The notes below the pieces were generated by a model. It did not search any database and was not told where the DNA came from. It worked only from the letters and a program-made list of their open reading frames with translations. The position numbers and the translations under genes were made by a program. Below are positions 9,487 through 19,597 of a stretch of 23,285 nucleotides of DNA, one piece after another (within the stretch, counting starts at the first letter, position 1; the number at the start of each line of letters is the position of its first letter). Origin of the DNA: Didymodactylos carnosus (taxonomy: Eukaryota > Rotifera > Eurotatoria > Philodinida > Philodinidae). The stretch spans positions 1 to 23,285 of the forward strand of contig CAJNOQ010002645.1 in NCBI GenBank assembly GCA_905250885.1, in the 5' to 3' direction.

Positions 9487-12400
9487 ATGAAAGATGTTAG
9501 CGTTCAAAACCAGCAGATCACAATCACGCACGACGATGGAATGACGAATGGTCCACGAATAATGATGAGTAAACAAATCGAGAAACAGATTGATCCACCG
9601 TACAAGTTTGATAAGTTGAAGTCGAACTCGAACGGAGAAGAAAAATTTGATCAGAAACAAGTGGCACTAGCAGCGGAAGATGGGGATAACACAAATGGTA
9701 ACTGTCTGCCAAAAAATCTTCGACTAGTACAATCTGTCGATTTGGAACAAAAACGAAAAATCACGGACGCTGTCGACGATATCAAAAACGACCTTAGTCC
9801 CATTGTGGAATACGCCAAAGAGCCTTTGCTACCGCTTGCTGAGGCGTGTGCTCCGCTGGACAGCATCATCCACGATTTACCCTTCTACGTTCACCTAGCG
9901 CTCGATGAAACTCCAATTCAGCCGCCCGACGGTCTGACTATCGACGAGAGTGCTGCGATTCGCCTCTATACCATCGAGTGGGAAGGAACAAATCGAAGTC
10001 TCTATTCAATGCTCAATTATACCCTCAAGAATGCCGATCGCAAGGATCTTCGCCCCTATTTCAAGTATCTCAAACTGTTCGTCACTGCTCTGGTCAAACT
10101 GCCATGCGTCCCACCGCAGACCGTCTGGCGGGGAGTAAACATAGATTTGAGTGCAGATTTTCCGCCCGGCACCCTGGTAACATGGTGGGGGTTTTCATCG
10201 TGCACGTGTGCGCTGACTGTGCTAGAGAACGACACGTATTTGGGCAATTCGGGCGAACGGACGCTCTTCTCTGTCGAAGCCATCAACGGTCGAACAGTAC
10301 GTGCTCATTCGCATTTTGTTACTGAAGATGAAATTCTTCTTCTGCCCGGCACCTACATGGAAGTTCAATCACAATTTAGTCCGGCGCCCGATCTGCACAT
10401 CATTCACTTAAAACAAATACAACCGGTCGAAACACTTCTCGAACTTCCGTTCGAAGGTATCTTATATATCAAGACATAGACTGACGTCTCATCTGTTCAT
10501 CTTTAGGTGCTCACCTCTATCCACCAGAGAAGAAAAAAGTGCCGTGGTACAAGAAACGACGGATAATCTGTGAACTTAGCCTGCTGGTCATTCTTTGCCT
10601 TATCGGCATCAGTGTTGGTTTAGTGCTCGGCACAAGACGTTCGTTACCATCGAGTATGTGACACAAACGTTGTATCACAGAATCTTCTGTTTTTCTTGCT
10701 GAGGCTGACGAAGCGGGAGAAGCGGGCTCCACACAATACCAGAAGATGGTATTGACTGTAACCACACGGATATCAGAAACAACAGTGCTGGTATTTCTAG
10801 CCGGAAACTAACACATCAAAACTCTCTTCCTCCAAACTGGAAACTAAACCCGCAAACCTCTTCCCTCTCACTTTAGCATGTACTCCCAGATTCCTAACTG
10901 GTGTGAAATATGCCACTGCAAGATATCCAATTTCCGTGACAACAGCTGATTTCAACGGTGATCACAGAACTGATTTAGTTGTTGCAAATTATGATGATCC
11001 CATCGTCAGTATGTTTCTCGGTAACGGGGACGGGACATTTCAAACTCAAATCACGTATGCCACTGGACCGTTTCCAATTTCTGTGACAACAGGTGATTTC
11101 AATGGTGACAAAAGAACTGATTTAGCTGTTGCAAATTCTGGTGATAACACTGTCAGTATACTCCTCAGTGACGCCGACCAAATATTTCAAAGTCAACTCA
11201 CATACACCACTGGGAGTTCTCCATATTTTGTGACAGTAGGCGATTTCAATGGTGACAAAAGAACTGATTTAGCTGTTGCAAATTCCCGCGATAACACCGT
11301 CAGTATACTCCTCGGTAACGGGGACGGGACATTTCAAATTCAAATCACATATGGCACTGGCCGGTTTCCAATTTCTGTGACAACAGGTGATTTCAATGGC
11401 GATAACAAACCTGATTTAGCTGTTGCAAATTCCGTCGAGAGCACCGTCAGTATACTCCTGGGTAATGGTGACGGAACATTTCAAAGTCAAGTCGAATATA
11501 ACACCGGGAATTCTCCACATTCTGTCACAACAGCTGATTTCAATGGTGATCAAAGAACTGATTTAGCTGTTGCACATTACGGTGATAGCACCGTCAGTAT
11601 ATTGCTCGCTAACGGCAACGGCACTTTTCAAAGTGAAGTCACATATGGCACTGGGTATTATCCATATTGTGTGACAACAGGTGATTTCAATAGTGATAAT
11701 AAAACTGATTTAGCTGTTGCAAATTTCGGGGATAACACCGTCAGTATACTCCTCGCTGATGGCGACGGAATATTTCAGAGTCAAGTCAAATATACCACTG
11801 GGAATTCTCCATATTGTGTGACAACAGGTGATTTCAATGGTGATCACAGAACTGATTTGACTGTTGTAAATTCCGCTGAGAACACGGTCGGTATATTGCT
11901 CGGTAACGGCAACGGAATATTTCGAAGTCAGATCACATATAGCACTGGAATTTCTCCAGTCTTTGTCACAACAAGTGATTTCAATGGTGATAACAAAATT
12001 GATTTAGCGGTTTCAAATGCCGGTGGCAGTACTGTCAGTATAATGCTCGGTAACCGCAACGGAATATTACAAGAACAGGTTAATTACAGCACCGGGGCTC
12101 TCCCATATTGTGTGACAACAGGTGATTTTAATGGTGACAACAGAAGGGATTTAGCTGTTGCAAACAGCTGGGATACCACTGTCGGGATACTGCTCGGTAA
12201 CGGCGACGGAACATTTCAAAGTCAAGTCACATATGACACTGGGAAGTATCCATATGCTGTGACAACAGGCGATTTCAATGGTGATACCACAACTGATTTA
12301 GCTGTTGCAAATTCCGGTGGTAATACCATCGGTATATTGCTCGGTAACGGCGACGGAACATTTCAAAGTCAAATCACATATGCCACTGGGAATTCTCCAT

Positions 12401-12945
12401 ATTCTGTGACAACAAGTGATTTCAATGGTGATCACATAACTGATTTAGCTGTTGGAAATTTCGGTGATAGCGCCATCGAGATATTCCTTGGAATTGGCAA
12501 CGGCACTTTTCAAAGTCAACGCACATATGGCACTGGGCGTTTCCCGTTTTCCGTGACAACGGGCGATTTTAATGGTGATCACAGAAGTGACTTAGCTGTG
12601 GCAAATTTCGGTGATGGCACCGTCGGCATATTATTCGGTAACGACGACCGAACATTCCAAAGTCAAGTCACATATGACACTGGGAAAGCGCCAATTTCTG
12701 TAGCAACAGCTGATTTCAATGGTGATCACAGAACTGATTTAGTTGTTGCAAATTCCGGTGAAAATACTGTCAGTATATTGCTCGGTAACAAGTACGGAAC
12801 GTTTCGAACTCAGGTCAAATATCCCACAGGGAATTCTCCATATTCTGTAACAACAGGGGATTTCAATGGCGATAACGGTACTGATATAGCTGTTGTAAAT
12901 TACGGTGATAACACCGTCGTTATATTTCTTGGTGTGTGTGACTGA
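9487..12945 (+). CDS. Membrane NAD:arginine ADP-ribosyltransferase fused to 14 FG-GAP repeats
   Basis: Exons 9487-10456, 10507-10653 and 10877-12945 join in frame across two GT-AG introns, giving about 1061 residues. Residues about 100-315 are an ART domain (ecto-ART/Art family, which moves ADP-ribose from NAD to arginine). Its R-S-E triad is visible as Arg215 in VWRGVN, Ser237-Ser238 in WWGFSSCT, and E280-D-E282 in TEDEILLLPG. The ExE form is typical of arginine-specific enzymes. A basic stretch (KKKVPWYKKRR, 332-342) precedes a membrane helix at about 347-365, so by the positive-inside rule the ART domain faces the cytosol. After CTPRF come 14 repeats of 49 residues with DFNGD calcium-type loops and ILLGNGDGTF ends, predicted extracellular beta-propeller blades. 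The start is the first in-frame ATG; an upstream exon is possible. No frame break is seen. What the propeller binds and what the enzyme modifies are unknown. Confidence 0.85.
10457..10506 (+). other. Intron 1 of the ART-FG-GAP gene (50 nt)
   Basis: Donor GAAG|GTATCT and acceptor CATCTTTAG|GTGCTC. Splitting a glycine codon at phase 1 lets the frame continue from FEG into AHLYPPEKKK. Reading through instead would end at a TAG within eight codons. Confidence 0.85.
10654..10876 (+). other. Intron 2 of the ART-FG-GAP gene (223 nt)
   Basis: Donor ATCGA|GTATGT and acceptor CTCACTTTAG|CATGTA, phase 1, restoring Thr-Cys-Thr-Pro and the FG-GAP frame. Inside it, about 10698-10808 is open in one plus frame, with a Thr/Ser-rich translation (MVLTVTTRISETTVLVF). 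It could be an old or alternative linker exon, but no phase-matched site joins it to exon 3. Confidence 0.8.
10906..12942 (+). repeat. 147 bp coding tandem repeat, 14 units
   Basis: Successive units start at a TAYRCCACTGG-like box, and the first spacings I measured are 147 bp (for example 11053 to 11200). Each encodes one 49-residue FG-GAP/VCBS-type repeat with core DFNGDHRTDLAVAN and variants. The DNA similarity between units is high, so unequal exchange or slippage within the exon is likely. Units 2 (LLSDADQIF) and 12 (GNDDRTF) have the most altered second loop. Confidence 0.9.
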
Positions 12946-13720
12946 GAAAATGTGTGCTAATCACGAAAAAGTTTAAATTCTCTTATAGCTTTTTTTCAGT
13001 TCAACAGGCGTTCGTCCAAAATTTTATTTTAATCAAATTTTAATCATTTTATTTACAAATAATTTATTTTTATCCTTAACTTCCGTCCTTGACGGTAACA
13101 TTGATTTATGCATCAGGCAATATTGGAATTTTAGTTTTGCCTAGACGAGAAGACCAACGAATAGATACCATGCTCTACTATCCATTTCAAAACAGAAAGG
13201 ACTGTGGCATGTTTTGCATTTGCAATCGTTGGGGAAACCGATGACTCATAACACGTAATTATATTGCACTCGTTCAAACGCATTAAAAATCTTCATTTTA
13301 ACGTCTTTGAATTTGTAATGCGAACGAATATCCGCACGTTTCGAAAACCTTCTTTTGACACATTCTAAGTCTGCCGACGGCTTAGTTTTTTCCATTTTAT
13401 ACGAAATAATGCGTTCGGACACATTTCTGGTGTCAGATGCTGATTTAATACCGCATGCACGATTAACGAGCACTATTCTCGACCTGCGATTTTTCCACCA
13501 TTTTTATTTTTGTAATGCATCCACACGCACTAGGAGCGCAAAATTTTCTCTTTTAGGCGTTCGAATGCCTTATTTCGTAGCAGAAAACTTATTTATGAGA
13601 CCTTTTCAACAGATTAAATGGACCTGCGAAGGTGAAAAACTTCTTCCGCGTGGCCATAAATAATAAACCAACGTTCTGTCTACAAAAAGTCGTATATAGT
13701 TGTGCTTCAAATTTATCTCA
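12946..13720. other. 3' flank of the ART gene and unassigned sequence
   Basis: AT-rich sequence after the stop probably holds the 3' untranslated region, but I see no canonical AATAAA close by. At about 13121-13230 a plus frame reads RREDQRIDTMLYYPF then DCGMFCICNRW, which looks somewhat protein-like but is short and unrecognised. The overlapping frames at 13246-13663 have no recognisable domain. Confidence 0.4.
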
Positions 13721-14436
13721 ACTACTATGTATTTCTTTTCTTGATGGGTGCGGACAGCACTTTTCATGCTCTACCCATTGCACATCTTACCTTTTGCTTT
13801 CGACAGAGTCATCAAGGAGGAAATCGCTGATTAGTACCTTGATAATATGGCACCAAGGCTAAACATGAGAAAATGCTGTGGCGATTCGTTTCTTCGCTAA
13901 CTCCAACTCTATCATTGATGGGTGCACATAGACCTTCCTTCGCTCTATCGGTTGCACATCTTACCTTTTACTTCTGACAGAGTCATCGAGGAGAAAATCG
14001 CTGATTAGTACCTTGATCATATGGCACCAAGGGTAAATATGAGAAAATGCTGTGGCGATTCGTTTCTTCACTGGCTCCAACTCCATTATTGATGGCCCCA
14101 GATAGAACTTCTCAACCTCTCTAGAACTTCCCTTCTTTTTACTTTCGACAGAGTCATCAAAAAGAAAATCGCCGATTAGTACCTTGATCGTATGGCATCA
14201 AGAGTAAATATGACAAAATGTGGTAACAATTCCTTTCTTCACTGACTCCAATTCTATTATTGATGGCTCCAGATGGAGCTTGACGGGTGCAGGTAGAACC
14301 TTTCCCGCCAACTCTACTATTGATTTGTGCAGATAGAACGTTTCCTGCTCTATCGATTGCACATCTTACTTTTTACTTCTGACATAGTCATCAAGGAGAA
14401 AATCGCTAATTAGTACCTTGATCATATGGCACAAAG
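13721..14436. repeat. Satellite array of about 173 bp units, left block
   Basis: Four units are visible by their landmark CAGAGTCATCAAGGAGAAAA, at about 13806, 13980, 14151 and 14385. Other boxes are GATTAGTACCTTGATCATAT, GAGAAAATGCTGTGGCGATT and CGTTTCTTCACTGGCTCCAA. The last interval is longer (about 234 bp) because part of a unit, with GACGGGTGCAGGTAGAAC, is duplicated. Units differ by roughly 10 to 20 percent by eye. Short open frames here (for example 13632-13862) are fragments of repeat. Confidence 0.92.
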
Positions 14437-15310
14437 CATAGGCGGCGAAACGTTTTCAGCCTAGAGTAGGCTCAAGCTCAACTTTATAGTAGAACTAGTG
14501 GATGTAAGAATAAAGGCTGAAAATTGCTATCTCTATTTATTACAATAGCGAATGCTGTGCGTTTCTTTGTTAGACTTTAATTCTGTTTCCAGCTGTAATG
14601 GCTATCTAATCCTTTATTTTTTTTCTAGAAAATCAAGCACTAAGACTTCTGAAAAAAGATGTTGAAAAATATTTAAAAAAATCAGTCAAAAAATTCTGGT
14701 ATAAGGCACCAAAGAAAGTTTTTCTGTTTTGATTTTTTGAAATAAAGTCAAGACAAATCTTGTTCAGATCAAGTGAATCTGATTTTTCCAATGTACAACT
14801 ATTGATAATGGCTGTATAAATAGGCCGAAATATTTAAAAGTTTTTATCTTTGTATTTTAAAGAATAAAAATAAAATAATAGAAATAAAAGAATTCTCTTA
14901 ATATAATGGCAATTAAGAGTGTTACAGCCGCATTAGTATGGAAATTTATTTATGCTATTCAAATATCTAAAACTCTAGAATCATTTTAGAAAAGGAGTTT
15001 ATAAAGAGCAACTAATATATTTTTATTAAAAATAAGAGCCAAGAATTCGAGGTCAATATAGATTCCACCGAGGTCCACTAAATACCTGATTTGACACAAG
15101 TTAATACTCGAGAAAACATGGATTGATCCTCGTCATAATGCGTCATCTATTAAAAAACCGTGAAAAGCAACACGATCACTGAAAAGTTTCATCTTAAATT
15201 CATAATAAAAAAGCCTTAGATTATTAAAGTTCGAGCCTACCCAAGCCTACCCAACTTCAATCTAGGGTAGGCTTCTGCCTACCCAGGCCTAATGGCTCCG
15301 CCGCCTATGG
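14437..15310. mobile_element. 874 bp non-autonomous inverted-repeat insertion in the satellite
   Basis: The satellite text breaks at ACAAAG (14431-14436) and resumes with ACAAAG (15311-15316), a probable 6 bp target duplication or part of a longer imperfect one. The ends are inverted: CATAGGCGGCG on the left and CGCCGCCTATG on the right. Subterminal GCCTA/TAGGC boxes follow (about 14460-14485 and 15236-15290). The interior is AT-rich with no reading frame. CA...TG ends and GC-rich tips resemble hAT-type MITEs, but a 6 bp duplication is short for that class, so the family is uncertain. Confidence 0.8.
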
Positions 15311-17185
15311 ACAAAGGGTTACTATGAGAAAATGCTGTGGCGATTCGTTTCTTCACTGGCTCCAACTCTACTATTGATTTGTGCAGATAGAACGTTTCCC
15401 GCTCTATCGACTTACTTTTTACTTCTGACATAGTCATCAAGGAGAAAATCGCTAATTAGTACCTTGATCATACGGCACAAAGGGTTAATATGAGAGAATG
15501 CTGTGGCGATTCGTTTCTTCACTGGCTCCAACTCTATTATTGATGGCTCCAGATAGAACTTTCCATGCTCTACCGATTGGACATCTTACTTTTTACTTTT
15601 CACAGACTCATCAACGAGAAAATCGCCGATTAGTACCTTGGTCGTATGGCACGAAAGGTAAATAGGAGAAAAGCTGTGGCGATCCGTTTCTTCAGTGGCT
15701 CGAACTCTGTTATTGATGGCCTCAGATTGAAGTTCTCATGCTCTATCCATCGCACATCTTAACTTTTACTTTTGACAGACTCAGCAAGGGGAGATTCGCT
15801 AATCAGTACCTTCATCATATGGCATCAACGGTAAATATGAGAAAATGCGGTAACAATTCGTTTCTTCACTGGCTCCAACTCTATTACTGCTGATTCCAGA
15901 TGGAACTTGACGGGTGCAGGTAGGACTTTTCCCGCTCTATCGATTGCACATCTTACCTTTTACTGTTGACAGAGTCATCAAGGAGAAAATCGCCAATTAG
16001 TACCTTGATCATATGGCACGAAAAGTAAATAGGAGAAAAGCTGTGGCGATCCGTTCCTTCACTGGCTGCAACCATTAGTGCTGGCTCCAGATGCAACTTT
16101 TCATGCTCCATCGATTGCACATCTTAGTTTCTACTTTTGACAGAGTCATTAAGCGGAAAATCGCTGATTAGTACCTTGATCATATGGCACCAGGGGTAAA
16201 TATGAGAAAATGCTGTGACGATTCGTTTCTTCACTGGTTCCAGCTCTATCATTGATGGCTCTAGCTAGAAGTTTTCATGCCCTACCGATTGCACATCTTA
16301 CCTTTTACTTTTGACAGAGTCATCAAAGAGGAAATCGCTAATTAGTACGTTGATTATACGGCATCAAGCGTAACTATGAGAAAATCCTGTGGCGATTCCT
16401 TTCTTGACTGGCTCCAACTCTATTATTGATGGGTGCAGATAGAACGTTTCATGCTCTATCGATTGCACACCTTACCTTTTACTTGTGACAGAGTCATCAA
16501 GGAGAAAATCGCTAATCGATACCTTCATCATATGCCATCAAGGGAAATGTGGAAAAGTGCTGTGGCGATTCGTTTCTTCACTGGCTTCATCTCTATTATT
16601 GATGGCTCCAGATAGAACTTTTAATGCTCCATCGATTGGACATCCTACGTTTTACTTTTGGCAGAGTCATTAGGGGTAAAATCGCTGATTAGAATCTTGA
16701 TCATATGGGAGCAAGGGTGAATATAAGAAAATGCTGTGGCGATTCTTTTCTTCACTGGTTCCAACTCTTTTATTGATGCGTGCAGATAGAACTCTTCATG
16801 TTCCATCGATTGCACACCTTTCCTTTTACTTTTGACGCAGTCATCAAGGAAAATCGCTGATTAGTACCTTGATTATGTGGCACTTATGCTGAATATGAGA
16901 AAATGCTGTGGCGCTCCGTTTCTTCACTGGCTCTAACTCTATTATTGATGGCTGGAGATAGAACGCTTCATGCTCCATCGATTGCACATCTTACTTTCTA
17001 CTTTTGGCAGAGTCATCATGGAGAAAATCGCTAATTATCACGTTGATCAAATGGCATTAAGGGTAAACATGGGAAAATGCTGTGGCGATTCGTTTCTTCA
17101 CTGGCTCCAACTCTATTATTAATGGCACCAGATAGAGCTTTTCATGCTCTATCGATTGGACATCCTACGTTTTACTATTTACTTT
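15311..17185. repeat. Satellite array of about 173 bp units, right block
   Basis: About ten more units follow the insertion. Landmarks lie at about 15431, 15604, 15778, 15972, 16143, 16317, 16491, 16664, 16839 and 17010, mostly 171 to 175 bp apart. One 194 bp interval carries the same GACGGGTGCAGGTAG extra segment seen in the left block. The array stops at about 17175-17185 against the coding end of the minus-strand protease-like gene. Small open frames (for example 16433-16673) are read-through of the repeat. Confidence 0.92.
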
Positions 17186-17189
17186 TCGT

Positions 17190-19458
17190 GGTGTGAGATC
17201 GACTGTTGCGAAAGGAGGATTGCCACAGTGAAATTTGCTTGGAGATGCGACAGTTTGTGCATTACATAGGAATCCTTCTCTATAATCCAACGAAATATTA
17301 AAGTTCAAAAGAGAGAGAGAAACACTGATACATACACATATTCTTGCTTGTTTGTCTCAGCATTAACTAGTGACACTTGACGTTTCCTCATTTTTAGATA
17401 AGCATCGGATGCCGTCACGTCGTCGAGGCGTTTGATCATCGCGGTACAGTTGCCGATAGTTTCGACTTCGAACTGTTCAATGTTATCATGACAAGATCTG
17501 AAAAGAATTGTTTATGAAGAAGACTTAACGTTGAAAAATATTTACTCACCACATAGGTAACTCTGTACTTGTAACAGTACGTTTTCTACCTTTGCACTCT
17601 GGTCTTGAGCATATTATTGTGCTCGAGTGACGTTGTTGACCTTTGATAAAGCAGAAAACGTCTTCATCTAATGATCCAAACATGCTCTTTGTTTGCCGAT
17701 CAGATGTTTTCAAACGGTTGTGTGTGAGCAGCCAATTAATACGCGCAGCATCCCACCCTTGTGTTTCGACCAGGTGAAAAGTTTTGTAAAGTGCCCCGTA
17801 CGGTGATTTTTCTGAAGCATTGATAAGTTCTTCGGCGATGTTGAGATCAGTTCGATATAAGACATAAAGAGCAAATAACGCCGAATCGGCATTACACGTA
17901 TTATTAATTGGGTACGATTGACCTGTAAAAAAGCAAGATTATATAATAGCAAGCATTGCAAGACAGCTATTTAATTCCTTTTGTTAAACTACCTTGAAAT
18001 AGAGCATTTCGAATTTGAAATTTTGGCCATTGTATTGTGTAACCATCAATAATTGTTTCCGATTGCGGTGAGAGCTGACAAGACGTGTTCTTTGGTGATT
18101 GATCATTTGTCACCTTCGGTTCTATATAAAGGTGAAATCTCATCTCTTTATCAGTGACAAATACACGTAATGGTATATACCGTTGATTGAGTGGCGCAAG
18201 GCTTTCTTGAGCGGAGAGACGGGATTCGTTCCAAAACTAAATTCACTAGATGCTTTGCTTGATCCAGCACTGTCGGTCGCTGGTCGCTGATTTATCTAAA
18301 CTCATACGAACATCAAGAGAAGTTTTACTACTTACCGCTGAAGTATTTTCAGACGAAGACTTTGTCTCACTAGGAGATGATGACCGACTATAATTAACAA
18401 GACCTTCATTTATATGAAAATAATTTTTTTTCTTACTTTAGAGACGTGTTATCCTCTGTATCATCAGAAGTAGATATTTGCTCATTTGATGAAGAAACTG
18501 TTGCACTTTCGTCTGATTCACTAAACACAGATGTAAAATTTGAAGAGAAAAAAGAAATTTCAAAGAGTTTACCTGATTTTTTTTGTAACGCTGTAAGACT
18601 GATCTTTGGTTTTCGATCGAGCACGTTTGGAAGCAAATTTGTCGATGATATTGAAATATATACTTCGACGGTTTCGATCAACATTTTTTTTGCCCCATTT
18701 CTCCACTACATTCACGTTCTTCTTTTTTCTCTTCCTACCCTTCGAACTCTGTGTCACACTAAATTTATTAGCTTTGAACTGCGCTTGAACGCTTTGATAT
18801 AGATTAATTATTTTATCCAATGGTCGACCATGAGTTTTTCTTTTAAGTTAAAAATACTCCTTTTCATTGTGCGAAAATAACTTTCAATTAAAGCATTGGA
18901 GTGACGAATAGGATTGTATGTTGGTTGTACCGTCTTTTCAATATTTTTTGAATACCGCTCCTCGAAATTCCACAACAAACCTGTCCATAGCGGTAAATAT
19001 GCCCACCATTTATAAAAAATGCGAATTATTCGTGGAGAAAAGAGTGGATTGATAATTTCATTATATTTAGTTTTCGAATTAATAAGAGTAGTAAGGCTGG
19101 GATATAGTCGAATGGCTTCTTCATTGAAAGGTGATTGATGGATGATGGCAGTACTGGAACGAAAATACTCATCGACCGCTTTCAATTGATCTTTGTGTTT
19201 TTTAGCTTTTTTTGAATATCTTCTTATCATTGGTTAATAATGACACGCTTTCTTTATCAACGTTGAATTTACGAGCGAGCAGTCGCTCGAAATATTCTTG
19301 CGCGTTCTCTTTACTTGGATTACCGAATACGTTGACGATTTAATTTTTTTCTCCATTCCTTTCTTGACACTGACAGGTTATCAGTGACAGCCAATAAAAC
19401 TTCTCTCCATGTGTCTACCAAAATGTCGCCATGTGCATACGATGCTTCTCGTTGATAG
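17190..19458 (-). pseudogene. Transposase-like protein fused to C19-like cysteine protease domain, 5' half frameshifted
   Basis: Read from 19458 leftward. The 5' part (19458-18808) shows YAHGDILVDTWREVLLAVTD, then SKENAQEYFERLLARKF, then a long frame ending RHSNALIESYFRTMKRSIF. That is reminiscent of transposase C-termini. Frameshifts near 19345, 19222 and 18812 break it. From there to 17190 the frame stays open if spliced: exons 18816-18573, 18520-18437, 18387-18336, 18236-17993, 17922-17553 (or 17550), 17497-17336 and 17279 to about 17190, all phases matching. This half has a Lys-rich region, a Ser/acidic linker, then NNTCNADSALFALYVLYRTD, which resembles the Cys box of ubiquitin-specific proteases. 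Next come cysteines like zinc fingers (CSRPEC, SCHD) and FHCGNPPFATVDL. The expected His box is absent, because satellite DNA begins there. I do not recognise the exact family. Confidence 0.55.
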
Positions 19459-19464
19459 AAAATT

Positions 19465-19585
19465 TTCGGGTTTTTCCGGAGTCGGGATCACTGAGGAAAA
19501 AGCCTCGGGAAAAAGCCTCGGGACCGGGGTCATGTAAAAGAAAAACTTCGGGCTTCGGGGAGGGTTTCGGGGCTACAAAATTGGA
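19465..19585. other. GC-rich patch of unknown origin
   Basis: About 120 bp with much higher G+C than the surroundings and a direct repeat, GAAAAAGCCTCGG twice in a row near 19496-19521. CGGGG and TTCGGG motifs are frequent. It sits exactly between the 5' end of the minus-strand transposase-like gene and the plus-strand MULE remnant, so it may mark an element end or an insertion junction. The plus frame through it encodes no recognisable domain. Confidence 0.5.
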
Positions 19586-19597
19586 CCCCGCTGATCT

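Noticed and set aside
9651..10325. Several frames of 62 to 115 codons overlapping the ART domain on both strands
   Set aside because: Shadows of the ART exon, which has a full motif set.
13632..16673. Short frames in the satellite
   Set aside because: The same text recurs in other units with stops; they are repeat read-through.
13721..17185. CRISPR-like array
   Set aside because: Whole units of about 173 bp repeat, with no short repeat and unique spacer pattern, and the window is eukaryotic.
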